A stretch of 64,000 nt of DNA from Parasponia andersonii (GCA_002914805.1 JXTB01000381.1:72005-136004); one strand, 5' to 3'. Shown: positions 1 to 13,291, counted from the stretch's first letter. Numbers and translations are program-made. Notes: a model not told the origin generated them from the letters alone.

Positions 1-400
1 GTAAATTTGTCTCGGTACTTTTAATTTTATGATCAAGTATCTTATAAATGACAAAATAATACTTTTTTTTTTGCTCCCTTAACATTAACAAGTATCTTAT
101 TCACTTTCTAGAAAAATTTTTGTATATGAAATTATATACCTTTTGGACATGTACTTTAAAAGTATTTCATGAGGCTAATGAATAAATGCAAAAACGAAAT
201 AGTTTTGGAAATATCAAAAGAAAAACAAAGAACTATTAAACGCATTTATTTAAGAAAAATAATTAGACTTTTACCCATTAACCGGTTTCTATATGTTAGT
301 GTTAACGGGAAAAAGAAGGAAGAATTTTGCCACTCCAAAATAACTAATCAATCTAGGAGAAAATTTAGAAAGTAAGACACATTTTTCATAAATTTTGCAG
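1..400 (+). other. Intron of the receptor kinase gene (left edge)
   Basis: AT-rich sequence that ends in a good acceptor (TTTTGCAG, ending at 400) just before the first visible exon. No signal-peptide-like exon was recognised here, so this is taken as part of intron 1. Confidence 0.6.
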
Positions 401-734
401 CAAGGACACTCCAGCAAATGGCTGTGACAATGGGGGCTGAAGGTTGGAAATTAGACGACCCTTGCCAATCCTATTCCCCCGGCCCCAATATCTCCTGTGA
501 TTACTGCATTGGCGCTGACTGTCACATCAAAGAGTTGTACGTGAGCTTTGTTTGGTAGCTAAGAAAGTTGTCAAGAAAAATAGAAACATTACAGCTCTAG
601 TTATAGTACCAAACATTTTTCTTTTGCTTGACAGACGTCTCAAGGATCTCCATCTCACTGGCACGCTTCCTCCTGAACTTGTTCAACTTACTTACCTCGT
701 AAAAGTGTAAGTCCATTTAATTTCCTACGTATGC

Positions 735-766
<32 letters not shown>

Positions 767-3700
767 TATCCTTTTTGGTCGCCCTCATTTTGTTTGTTAA
801 TTTGCCCCTCGAACTAGTTCTTCCTAATAAGAAAATTGCTGACACATTTTTATTTGTGTTGGTGGAAATGACTTATTGGGTGAGCTGAGCCTAAGCTCTT
901 TTGGATATTTTTCACATATTATTTTGGGATTCGCAGTGACTTCACTCGTAACTTTCTTCACGGGCCACTTCCAACAATATGGAGTACGATGAAGCACTTG
1001 GAGTTCATGTAAGCATGAATTAAGCGGGGAAAAAAAATCAATGGCTTAATTCGGTGCTTCTTTTCTGTTCTTCCCAGCTTTCCTTTTCAGTTTCCAGAGC
1101 TGACCCTCAAATCCTTGTGCAGTTCTCTCACTGCCAACCGCTTATCCGGGATGATTCCTAAAGAGTGGGGAAATTTTCCAAGTCTTAATTACTTGTATGT
1201 ATAGTTTTACTCCAATGTTTTGAAAAAAGAGAGATTATTTTTTAATTTTTTTTTGGTATGGTTTATTTTAATTTCATAACGTTCTTGTTTTAGCATAATG
1301 CCTTTGAGTTCTATTTTGTACTAGGCATGTTTAATATTTGGGTTTGTTTCTCGCTCATTGCTGCATATTGGTTGAAAACCAACGAAATATTGCAGAAGCT
1401 TTGAAGCCAACAATTTTTCTGGTAGTGTTCCTAAGGAGATCGGGTATCTGGTCAACCTAACTCACCTGTAGGTCATTCCTTCTATAGTTTGTTTCTAATT
1501 TTTACTTGGATTTCGCATTTATAGCTTCTCTGTTTTCCATGCTATGAAATTTTGATAAATTTCAGGTTCTTTTCCTCCAATAAATTTGTGGGAAGGTTGC
1601 CGGATACACTCGTAAACCTGAAGAATTTGCGGGACCTGTAAATTTCTGATCTTTGTTTTCTTCTTCCTATTGTTTTTTCTTTCTTTCTTTTTTTTTTTTT
1701 CTCCGCTGATTTCCTCTTTTGATATGTTTACATCTTTACGTATTTTAAGGTGGTGATAATTTAAGATGCATAAAATAGCATATACCTTTCCCTTTGTCAT
1801 GTGCAGAAGGCTAAGTGATAATAACTTCGAAGGCCCTATACCAGAATTCATTGGGAAGTTCACTCTACTCACGAGACTGTAATATTCTTTCTCTATATGT
1901 CGTTCAATTTCATTGTAAAGAGAAATATGTAGAGGGAATTATGAATTTTCACTTGTTTTTTTTTTATGTCTATATGCATGTATATATATGTATATGTCTT
2001 TATATATTGCTGTAATGAAGGGAACTGTATGCAACTGGATTGAAAGGACCTATCCCTGCTGCCATTTTTCATGATTTAGAGAACTTGCTTGACCTGTGAG
2101 CAAACGAAACTTGTTAAATTTATTTTACTGACACGTGCGTAGCAGCTTTATAAAATTTGGTATTGAACTAATTAATTGTTTTCAACTCATCTTTTATAGG
2201 AGGATCACTGATATTGCAGGAGAAAAGTCCGACATTCCTACTTTACGCAGCGACAAATCGGGGATCAATTTGTATGAAACATGCTTCTTTTTTGATGTTT
2301 TTATTGATACAGAATTATATGTTATGCAGAGTATTTGATTGAGGTCACCTGAAAACTGTTGCCAGGGTCTTGAGAAACGTGAATTTATCTGGAACAATCC
2401 TAGCTTCAGTCTGGGATATGATTCCTCAGATGGACATGTTGTAAGTTTTCTAAACTTCTTTTATTTGACTGCTTGATATGGTAAAATTATGTTGGGAACT
2501 TTTTGGAGGTCTATTCAGTTAAAGCGGTTAGATTATGCCTTTATTGCCCCTTCAATGTACAAGTTTAATAATATATAGGGCCTGATTAGTGACAATTATC
2601 ATTTATTCATTTTATTTAAAGAAAGAGAACGAAAAGCAGAGACTTTCTCAGCATGATGCTTAAGAAAATCTCCATGATGTTCTTCAATTTTAAAAATGAA
2701 AAAGAAATACTGTTACTAAGCAAGCCAACTTACCAAGATCAACTGATCTCATATTATACTAATTATTGTTTGTTTTTTCACGCTTTATGATGTTTTTCTT
2801 TATAGTTTTGATAAAAAATTGTGTTGGAAGTGCCAAATATTAAAAAAAGTGCTAGCATAACACATTCATGATGACCAATATGATAGTAATCAATGCTGCA
2901 TGGGACTCTCTTCTTAGCAGGAGGGTCTGTAACGTACTTGATAATCCATCAAAATTATGAAAATTGCTGATAGGAATGAGATAAGGTCAAATATCTATTT
3001 CACCGCACCAACTAGTGATGCTTCTTAAAGCGTTTCTTCTATTCGTTTGGCTTAGCAAAGCATTTGAGTAACTTCATGCAACATTATAATCCTATTGTAC
3101 ATGTCTTTTTGGAAATTTCTCTCAGAGACCTGAGCTTTAATAACTTGGAAGGAGAAGTGAATTATAAACCTAACACAGCAAAACATGTGTAAGCTTAATC
3201 AAGTTTTGACATTGCAAAGTTTTTCATGAGATTGTTGCTTTAAAATTTCTGTTGGCTGTTAGGTGTTGCTGAACAAATTTGCTTATTATCAGATTTTTGG
3301 CGGGCAACAAGCTCAATGGAACTGTGCCCGAGTCATTTCTCCTCAATTCTAAGGGTCACAATATGTATGTTCCTAAAGTTTGATGTACTTTCTTTCTTCC
3401 TTTTGTTTAAGGAACTTGATCATGGACTGTGTGTGTTTATTTACATATTGATCCTTTAACTAAAATATAACTTTCTAGTCTTTTTTTCTTTTTTTTTTTT
3501 TTTTTAAGTTTTTCTTTTTCTGGAAAATAATAACCTTTTAGTTAATGATGCACTGTTTCTTAACACATTGGATAGGAAAGGTGGAATATTCTGTTTAAGT
3601 AATCTTGGTGGAAGAATTAGATTTTGTGGCATCACACCTACTTTTTTCTTTCGGACTTCAAGATAATAATTATGGTTAACTTAAAAAAAAAAACCCCCGA

Positions 3701-6700
3701 TTATGGCCTTTTTGCAGTTTTATTCATATCTTTGGCTTGTGCAAAAATATATCCTCACATTTATAACCTCTACAAATGTCTACCTTTTATGTACAAATTA
3801 GATGATTTATATTTGTTGTGTTAAGTTATTTTAAAGGGTTAATGGCACAAATGTTCCCTAAACTATCTAACTCGTGGAAATTTGGTCTTCAAAGTTCTAA
3901 TTGTGTCAATAAAGCTCCTCTTTGCGATTTGAAGTAATTTAGTCCCTGCATTATCTAAATTGTAACCTTCTATTACACGTGAAGAGCATATTGTACTATC
4001 TGAAACAAACGTGTGAAAATCTGTGTTTATTTTGCAGTGATCTATCTTACAATAACTTTACTTGGCCAGCTGCAACCTGTAAGGGGCATAGGTGAGGATA
4101 AGCTTTTAATATTGCTATTGCTCATTTTTTATTTTTGTATATGACCTGGCATTTTCTTCTTCAAATCTTTCAGCCTTCAAAAGCTAAACACATATCAGAG
4201 TTCCTCCTTCAAGAACAAGTGAGATTATTATTCTTGTTGATCATTGTTATGATTTGTGCTCTCCGTATGCACTCTACACGTCGATATTTCATGTTATAAT
4301 GCTAATACATTCCAGTCCTCATTTCAAACAGACTTCTTCCTTGCTTGGACAACTTCAATTGTCAACAATGTATGTTTTCTGTCATTTATCTTCTTCAGAA
4401 ACAAAGATATTCAAGGTTCATCATCATTTTGATGGTATTTGGATTTTTTTTTAATTGATTATATATAATTACGACTATCATTTATGCTTGAAGATATACC
4501 TATTCGAAATAGCTTAAAGTTCTGTTATAAAAATAGGATTATAATTTAGCCTCTTTGTAGTGTAGTTGTAAACTTGTGATAAAGGCTTAGTTATAGGAAG
4601 GCCCTGAATTCATTCAGAAATCGTTATGGGCCGTAGTTTAGTACACAACAACTTCAAGCAGCTTGCACTTCCACTTCTTTAACAGCTTCCCTAGATCTCC
4701 CAAAAGAATAATAAGTTTGTGATTAATGGCCTTGATATACGCAAATATGCTCCTTTCCATTCAAACCAGCTCATGATGTACTTAATTTGCAAACAAAAGC
4801 GACAGTAATCACTAATCAGTAAGTTTTCGATTTTTACATGTATCATATGGTTTTTGACAGGTTTTGAGAGGCTTCTATATATTCAAGGGAGTTCTTTAAT
4901 CTTATTTTGTGATTCCTTTTTATATGAAAATTATGATTGGAACTTATTCTAGTATGGGATAATCACAATTTTATCCACTCTGTTTTGGGTTTATCTTTGG
5001 TTTTATCCTATAGTTTTAGGAATAACAAATTGATTGTTACAAGTCTGTCAGGAGTAAAGAACAAATTTATCCTTTCTGAAATGTTTTTATGGGGAGAGTT
5101 TTCTCCCAATTGATCATCAGAAAAAAAAAAAAGTAATATTGATACCATTACTAATCTAATGCTATATATTTGTCATTTTTGAAAACTCAGAGTCAAACAA
5201 AGGATAAAATGAAACATAAGATTAAAGCTGTAGTTTTCGCAAATATTAAATTCTACAAAACGTGTGATGATAAAAACGTTAACTGAACAGAAAAATACAT
5301 ATGATATGTACCGGGAGGTTGCAACTCTTCTTATGTGGCATTAGTAGCCATTGAACTTAATGTTGACTCAACCCACATGATTCTGGGTTTCAGGGTCAAA
5401 TTTATGGTTAACTTCATTGTTATACAAGGGAAAGAAAGTAATTTTAAGTTAACAAAGGGCGTAATCTTCTCATTTATTTCACAGACCGTCGCTCATCACT
5501 TCATATAAATTGCGGTGGACCGAATGTACTTGTAACAAATGCCAATGGGAGTCTTTTTTATGAAGGTGATGAGCAATATGATGGATATGGTTCTGCAATG
5601 AGTACTACTGTTGGACCATACTGGGGATTTAGCAGCACAGGAGACTTTATGAACGATGATGATAAAATAAAGAGCTATATCATAAGAGACGATGAAGGGT
5701 TTGGGGATACAGAACGTTTATACAGTACAGCACGTAAATCTCCCTTGTCTCTAACTTACTTTGGTTGTCTAGAAAATGGAACATACACAGTGAAACTGCA
5801 CTTCTCAGAGATCGAATTCAGAGAATATATTGGTCTTGGGAGACGCATATTTGATATTTACATTCAGGTAACTGATTATCCTCCAGAAGTACTGAATTGG
5901 TAGTTATTTAAAAAATTCTGAAAGACAGGAAAATGGAAGGAATTTTGCTATTTTGATTGTAATCTATGAACTGAAACACTTTTTTTTTTTTTTTTTTTTT
6001 TCCAGGGAAAGAAAATGTCCAAGGATTTCAATATAGAAGAGGAAGCCAACAGAACTGGTAATAAAGTTGTTGTCCAACACTACTTTAATGTGAGTGTGAC
6101 AGATAATACCCTGGATATCCGATTCTATTGGGCTGGAAAAGGCACTACTTGTATCCCTAACAGGGGATATTATGGTATTCTCATATCTGCTATTTCTGTC
6201 TGTCAAAGTAAGTTGTTTAAGTTTACAAAGCATTTTAACTACTGCTAGTTGATAGTTTCATAATTACGTTATTGATTTGATAAATTTCATTTACTTCAAT
6301 GCATTATAAACACAATGAAAGCAAACAAAAACAAGCTTTGTCAACCTATCAGTATAGCAAATAAGTAGTTATCAAAGTATCTTAGCAGTAAACCAATGGA
6401 AAGGTTGTCATAAAAATAACCATTTCGAAAAAAGAACGAAAAAAAAATCCCCTTTGTTTTTTATATTCACATCTCCAGGATAGGAAATTTTAGGTCGTTT
6501 CACTTGTTTTAGTGATGTCATCAATTGAAGATGCTTTTGTTTTTCATATTTCAGGTTCCAAATCTTATTGTGAAGGTGAGGAATGTTATATTGTATGGCT
6601 TTAGCTTATTTATGTTTTAATAATCCTTTTTGTTGTTCAGTTTCCTTTTGGATATATAACCCATTTGCAGAATCTAAAAAACAAAGTAGAATACCTATTG

Positions 6701-8580
6701 TGGCTGGTGTATCCACTTCAATTTTATGCTTAATCTTCCTAATAATTGGTGTCATCACTTGGAGAAGATGTCACAGGGACACATATATAAGGAAAAGATC
6801 AGGTTTGTGGTAAATCGATTTTGTGCATGAAGTTTCACCTAGTTTATGCTCAGCTGCAGAAAAAGTTTATGATCACTTATCAAATAATTTCCTTTCATAA
6901 TATTTATACTGCTGATTCCTCCAATTTGTGGGCAGACCTTACAGGCTTAGAGCTGCTAGCAGGTTCCTTTACTTTGAGACAACTAAGACTAGCCACTGGA
7001 GATTTTAGTTCTGAAAACAAGATCGGAGAAGGTGGTTTTGGAAGTGTTTACAAGGTATAATGCATGCCAGTTATGTTTTATATAAATTCGAATGTATATG
7101 TGCTGTTTCTGATTGCCCGTTGAGCTTATTGTGGATTTTAATGTCAATATCAAGATATACATTTGAACAGATATAGTGATTCCAATGCAGGGTCAGTTAT
7201 CAGATGGTACAGTAATTGCAGTGAAGCAACTGTCTTCTAAATCAAGGCAAGGAAATCGTGAATTTGTGACTGAGATAGGCATGATATCTGGTTTGCAACA
7301 TCCAAATCTAGTGAAACTGTATGGATGTTGTATAGAAGGAGATCAGTTACTACTGGTATATGAGTACATGGAAAATAATAGTCTTGGCAATGTGCTGTTT
7401 GGTAAATGCTGTTATAATCCGCTTCTCTAAGAGAATAAACTTTGTTGGGTTTGTATAAGCAATTCTCTTTCGATGAACTTACTTTGATTCTGTCATCTAA
7501 CTGTCTAGGAATGAGTGGTCCAAAATTGGATTGGGCAACGAGGTTCAACATATGTGTTGGAATAGCCAAAGGTCTTTTCTTTCTTCATGAAGGGTCATCT
7601 CTCAAGATTGTTCATAGAGACATCAAGGCCACAAATGTGTTGCTTGACAGGGATCTCAATGCTAAGATATCAGATTTTGGATTGGCTAAGCTTCATCAAG
7701 ACGATGAGAGCCACATTAGCACTCGAATTGCAGGAACTATGTGAGTAATTTCACAATTTTGAGACCTTAATGCACAATGAGCCAAAAACAAACAACCTCA
7801 GTGAATTTTTTAAGCTAACACTTAAAATGCACTACTTTTGTTGTTGTCATCGTTTTGACAGAGGATATATGGCTCCAGAGTATGCACTATGGGGTTATTT
7901 GACTGAAAAAGCAGATGTTTATAGCTTTGGTGTAGTTACTTTGGAGATTGTTAGTGGGAAGAGCAATACAAACTACAGACCTGAGAATGAATGTGTTTGC
8001 CTTCTTGATTATGTAACAAGAATGTTCATTTTGCGGTTCTTTTTTATATGTAAAACTTGAAATTTTGCTAGGTCTTGATTAGTTTATTCCTTTACAGGCT
8101 TTTGTTTTGCAACGGAAAGGAGAACTGTCAGAGATAATGGATCCAAATTTGGAGAACAAATTCAACAAAGAAGAGGCTGAAACTGTACTCAAAGTGGCTC
8201 TTTTATGCACCAATGCATCTTCGGTGCTTAGGCCAACAATGTCAGAAGTAGTTAGCATGCTAGAAGGACAAACGCAGATTCAGGAAGTGGTGTCCGATCC
8301 TGGTATTTATGGGGATGATTTGGCAAATGATTTGAGATTTAAACCCCTCAAAGCCTACTATCAACAACTGCAGAACAAGAGTGCTACTGAAACCAAGGAT
8401 TCTAATTCTTTGAATACAAAATTTACCGAACCATCAACAAGTACTTCTGCCCAGGATCTCTACAAGAACAATCCTGAATCGTTAACCATTTCTGCTCATG
8501 ATCTATATGAGAACAATCCCGAGTGCTTTGACACAAGTGATTTTTCTTCTTTGGTATCGCGTCGTAGTTCTTCAACTTGA
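401..8580 (+). CDS. LRR receptor-like kinase, LRR VIII-2 type with malectin domain (5' end outside window)
   Basis: A plasma-membrane receptor kinase that probably senses an apoplastic ligand and phosphorylates Ser/Thr inside the cell; the ligand is unknown. Exons by GT-AG signals and phase: 401-536, 635-706, 937-1008, 1123-1194, 1396-1467, 1566-1637, 1807-1878, 2021-2095, 2200-2271, 2366-2440, 3126-3188, 3293-3364, 4038-4091, 4174-4218, 4332-4369, 5485-5867, 6006-6207, 6555-6575, 6671-6802, 6936-7054, 7191-7401, 7509-7740, 7862-8012, 8098-8580, about 998 codons. In order: Cys-rich N-cap, about 12 LRRs, malectin domain (from SLHINCGG at about 5500 to 6207), one membrane helix (about 6695-6755) and a kinase with [22 protein letters not shown] and APE, so an RD kinase. 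The order and the motif [11 protein letters not shown] match Arabidopsis At1g53430/At1g07650-type kinases. The signal-peptide exon was not found in 1-400 and should lie upstream. No in-frame stop or frameshift appears in the listed exons. Exon ends are read by eye; the two smallest (4332-4369, 6555-6575) are least certain. Confidence 0.93.
3836..3985. repeat. Possible dispersed repeat inside an intron of the receptor kinase
   Basis: Phrases of the kind 'cacaaatgttccctaaact', 'ggtcttcaaagttc' and 'tttagtccctgcatta' follow each other at roughly 35-45 base steps. This wording is familiar from dispersed plant repeats often found in introns and spacers. The family is not identified. Confidence 0.35.
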
Positions 8581-9099
8581 TATTAGTCTTTGCATAATAA
8601 CATCATTTGAACTCTGCCAATTTCTTGTTTGCATTGATTGATATCTTCATGTAAACAATGTCTAATAGTGAGTAACATTAAGGTAAATTATTGAGTGTAA
8701 ACATACTAAGGACATGGGTTGTTTCTCATTAGACACAGCTAGCTCGTATCTTTGCTCAATTCAATACTCAATGGTCCAATCAATACGTCGATGGACATTC
8801 ACGGTTCTGTTAGTCAGAGCGTACCAATAAATTGTATTAAACCTAGTCAGTGGTGATATATGTCGAATTTGGTTACACGTGGATAGCCAAAACATGCAAG
8901 TTTTACTTTACACAAAGGGTTACGTAAATATAGGTATATATATCTTGAACTGTGATATTTCTGCAGTTTTGACCCAAATTTTTAGCTTGTGTAAAATATT
9001 CTCAAATGTCTACCCTCCGAGCTATGAATCTTTGCTAGAACAATGCTATTGTTAGTTATGTATATTTTCCAAAAATTTTCCATTGAAATGAATGACCTT

Positions 9100-9123
9100 C
9101 CCCCCCCCACCCCCCCCCCCCCC
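9100..9123. repeat. C-homopolymer tract
   Basis: Nine C, one A, then fourteen C. A slippage-prone simple repeat; its length in the assembly may not be exact. Confidence 0.95.
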
Positions 9124-9692
9124 AAAAAGATTTAGCTTGACAAATGATTTCGGTAAAGGGTTTTAAATGTTTTATTTTTGGTTTATTTGTCTTACAGTAA
9201 TTTTAATTGAAGTTAAGTATTAGTTAGTAACAAGAAAATGTTAACTTCAAATCAGATACATTGCTTAATCAAGGGAAAATTGGTCATACTACAAAAACAA
9301 ACTACAATTTAACGGCAATATTTTGAAGGTCTCCATGGCAAGACCAATAAGGGCGGTTGTCACGTTCCTCGTATAATTAAAAAGTCTATAATAACATGAT
9401 TGTATCACTTTTACATGATTGTATCACTTTTATTATTAGGATCAAGTGTGTACGTATCGTTATTTTGTATTATTTGGAATTTAAATTATTATAATTATTA
9501 ATTTATATTCTCTAAGTTATTTTAGAGCGAAGTGTTCAAGATACACTCGTTGGTACAAATTTGAATTGTCTTTGGTCAATTTTGATTACATTTTAGATTT
9601 GTTGATTTCCACCTATAATTGTTACTAGATTTGACTTCTACTTGATTAATATTACCTAAATATTCTTTTAGCTTAATTTTCCTTTTCAGTGC

Positions 9693-9735
9693 AAAAAAAA
9701 AAAAAAAAAAAAAAGAGAAAAGAAAAGAAAAGAAA
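9693..9735. repeat. A-tract followed by GAAAA repeats
   Basis: A run of more than 20 A is followed by several GAAAA/GAAA units. It could be the tail of an old retroposed sequence, but no SINE or LINE body was recognised upstream, so it is listed only as a simple repeat. Confidence 0.8.
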
Positions 9736-10523
9736 GAAATTAATTGAAAGCATGTGATCTTGATAGAGATAAATTTTCTTTATAGTACGTTACACTAATA
9801 TTTTATTTTGTTTGTTGTGTACAAGTCCGACAAGTAATTATTTATAATATTATTTTATTAATCTATGAGGATATGTACATATAATTGTATCTATATATAT
9901 GTTGATTTTTTTTTTTAAAAAAAAAAAAGAGAAAAAGAGCAACCGACTTTAGCTTGTCGGCAAAGTCTAGAGACTTGGTATATATTACTATTTGTGTTCT
10001 CGTATGAATCCATTTTATCATGATACCCATATTTGAAGAATATATAAATATTTAAAGTTTATCCCACCAAGTTGTTTGAGTGAAAAAGTTTAAGCAAGTT
10101 ATTATATCTCTTGTAGTAAAACGTGCTGGGAGGTTGTAGTTTTATCTATTACTTTTTTTTAGTATATTTCTTCTTTATTATAAATGCTAACTTTTCTCTT
10201 GAATTTATATATTAGTAGTATTTATTTAATTAAGTGATTTATGCGTTTATATGTGAGAAGTATATTATATTTTATGTATATCTTAATGGTCTTTTTTAAT
10301 ATGAATACTGAGGTTCAAATTATTATGGTATTTTCTTAATGAACAAATTTCTACATACATATATTTATGTATTTTGATAATTAAAGAATAGGTTTATTAT
10401 CCTCTAATTTCTATACGTGTTTTAAGGTTGTAGAGCCAATGTTTATTTTCATTAGAAACCTGGGAAAATATACGTTTAATGATTTTATTGTCAGATATTT
10501 GTTATGTCCTGGTTATGCATACT

Positions 10524-10551
<28 letters not shown>
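10524..10551. repeat. TA dinucleotide microsatellite
   Basis: About fourteen uninterrupted TA units in AT-rich spacer. Confidence 0.95.
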
Positions 10552-10554
<3 letters not shown>

Positions 10555-11739
10555 TACAAAGGACTCTACTTGGTTGATTAAACATCAATGTCTAATATCT
10601 TAGGAACCAGCCTATATATTTTTCTTCCTTTTGTTAATTGATATACCACACATAAGCAAATTAGTTGATTTTCATTTGCTGATTATATAATTTCATTTAC
10701 TTCTTTGGTATAATTTGCTTTGGCTAAATTGGGAACAACTTTACCATTACGTTGTATTTACTTTTTACCACCATGAAATCATATTAAATTAGCTTAATTT
10801 TTGGGTAGAATATCAAACGCCTATTTATATGGTTTAGTATGTTTAATGGAAAAGTAAATATGTTATGGGTAACGATATTAGGAGGATACATCAACTGTAC
10901 CTGAGCAGAGCATTTCTCAACTAAAGTACTCAATTGCAGCACGAGAATTATGTGTTATATGACTGTTTATGTTTCTATGCTTTGCATTCATTATGGTTAT
11001 GAGCATCACCATTAACATTTTGATTTTACCATATATGTCTGGCGTTTTTAGTATAGTATTATTGTGCAAAGCTATGTTTATCATAGAAAAGTTGAGACCA
11101 GATAATTTTCAGAAGGTTTTGTGTCACTGTTACAGGGAAGCAGGATACAAGTTTATAATTTCAGAGTGGCAGCCCCAGGAGAGGGGTAAGTTTGATGAGA
11201 TTAGTTAGAAGGTTCGCCACAGTATTCCTCCTCCAAAGTATATAATAGATTATAACACAGTCTCAGGTCACCTTATCTCTTGAGCTCAATGGAGTAAGGA
11301 TGGAATAAGGTTAGTAACGAGCCTTACTATGGTGAGAGTCAGCTGGAAGAGAGCCCATAGGATAATATCATTTTAGGAAGCCCTATAGACGTAGTGCTGA
11401 ACCGGACAATGTGCCCAAAATAAGGAGGGGCCCAAAGGAAAATACTTATAACAAAAAGTTTAAGAAAGCATGATCATGCATTTAGTATATGTCATTGAGA
11501 GACATTTTATGCATTACTTTATTTACTGAGATGTAGCTCATAGTAGTCTTGTGTTGTAGGTAATAAATGAGATTCAATAGTTGAATTTTTAATCGGACCG
11601 TTAGATTGTATTTTTAATGTCATTTTTTGAATATACTCGTGAAATGATGAAGTTTGATATATATATATATTGAGTATGTTTGATGACTGACATGAAAAAT
11701 AAGATCGGATGGCTCGTTTTGCATATCACAAGTTGGGTT

Positions 11740-13279
11740 TCGGCCTGAACCTAAATTAGTCTAATTATTTATCTAACTTAGCTATTTTGGGCAATAGGAA
11801 TTCAATGGAGAGGTCCATTTGTTGATCGGAAGCTCGATCGAGAGCGATCAAGGGTTTAGGATTGGTTCCAAACCTTCCAAATGATCGTCCAACAACACTC
11901 CGAGATTCCAATAGCTTGGTATTATTGTTCTAGTGAGGTAAGGATTCAGTTACCTCTGTTTTATATAGGTTTTGAATAAAACTTACTTTATGATACACAT
12001 GATGAAAAACATAATTTTAGAATTGCTTTGGATATATGTGATGGAATTGGATTATATGATATATACTGTATTGCTCTGAAACTTTTTTGAGTGCAGGCTA
12101 TTTTTGGATATATTAAAATAGGATCGTTATGTTGCCCAATTTTCTAGAAACTTTAATTAACCATTTTATTAAAATCCAGAGCATCATTTGAACTATTGTA
12201 TGGTGATTTCTACACATAAGTACTAGGTTAGCATCAAGGGATTTACATTGTGGCGCTACAGGCGCTACAGCCTCACTGACGGTGCAAAGTCTCTAAACCT
12301 GCGTAGGGTTTTTCTTCTGATTACCTCCCCATTTTAGCAAGCATAGACGAGCCGGTTGCCCCTCCAGGTTGCCAGATGTAGGCAATTCGATTCCCCCATC
12401 TAGGTTGGCAGGTAGAGGCAAGGTGTTCACCCCTCCAAGTTTGGTAGATGACACATGGGTGTCCCCTCTAGGTATGAGATAGTGAACTCATTGGTATGGG
12501 TGGATTTGTGTCATATGTTTATGGACTGATTGATTTTGGATATCACACTTTCATATATATATATATATGTATGTATATGTACGGACTATCAACTTCGGAA
12601 ATTGTTATATATATGTAAATATATGGTTTTGCAAAGGTATGTTGGATTAAACTAACCATACAAGGACTCTCCATCACTAAGGGTTTTCAAATGGGGTAAT
12701 AGTTTTTCTACTCAGCTATTGTGCTTGCGCTCCTACTTTCTTCCCTTTTAGGTGATTGTTCATTCAAGATAGTTGTCTCGATGGCTATGTAAGTCACTTG
12801 GCTTACGCTTGTAGTCCTATTCCTTTGCCTCTATCGGTCCCTATACTTTGTCCTACTCTTTCTTCATGTCTAATTATTTAACCAAGTTTATTGCACCTGT
12901 TAAGTGAATAAATGATGATGTCTTTACTACTATTTAAGGATTTGGTGTATAAATGGGATACTATGGTTCCTAAGAAGCATATTTTTAAAATTTTAAGTAC
13001 TTGGAATTATGACTAACTCTATAAATTAATTTTTGGATATTCAGACTCAAGATTTGTTAAATCCATTTATTAAACACTAAAATTTTATTAAACAAAGTTT
13101 TTAAACAACTTAACTATGTTTTCTTGAACCTTAATTCGCGTTTCATCCTTAATAAACTAAAGTAAAGGGAGACCCTTTTCTTTACAAAATTTCTAATAAT
13201 TTGAGGACTAGAATGTAAAATCCAAGTACTTGATTATCTCTGACTTTTACAAATTCTTTCTTCTTTATTTTTAGTGTGA
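11740..13279 (+). repeat. Ty3/gypsy LTR, chromovirus-like (copy a)
   Basis: The ending is supported by a primer-binding-site-like TGATATCAGAGC at 13280-13291, close to the initiator-Met tRNA site used by chromoviruses. The body shares wording with the LTRs at 28095-29462 and 30155-32627, for example 'cctaaatta..taggaattcat' near the left and GACACATGGGTGTC at 12450-12463. The left boundary is approximate because no clear TG start was seen. No gag or pol was recognised after it. An old fossil. Confidence 0.6.
12358..12480. repeat. Short tandem repeat inside LTR copy a (about 35-bp unit)
   Basis: The phrase CCCCTCCAGGTTGCCAGATG and variants of it start at about 12358, 12393, 12430 and 12463, at steps of 33-37 bases. 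The last unit overlaps the short GACAC..GTGTC inverted repeat. Confidence 0.6.
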
Positions 13280-13291
13280 TGATATCAGAGC

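Larger units (their letters stand above)
8581..11740. other. AT-rich spacer downstream of the receptor kinase; no gene recognised
   Basis: Three kilobases with no credible coding region. It holds simple repeats (C-tract, A-tract, TA run). An AATAAA at about 8827 could serve the kinase mRNA but is not diagnostic. A 79-codon open stretch at 10969-11208 has no recognisable domain. The part around 11200-11480 has the look of degraded LTR sequence but cannot be assigned. Confidence 0.6.

Noticed and set aside
1519-1872. A 117-codon open frame on the minus strand
   Set aside because: It lies antisense to two LRR exons and an intron of the receptor kinase, is Lys-rich from a T-tract, and has no recognisable domain.
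9287-9960. Possible CACTA transposon (CTACAAAAACAAACTACAA near 9288)
   Set aside because: The start resembles a CACTA end, but no matching inverted end or target duplication was found.
10969-11208. A 79-codon hydrophobic open frame
   Set aside because: No domain, no splice context and no homologue recognised; the composition fits chance in AT-rich spacer.
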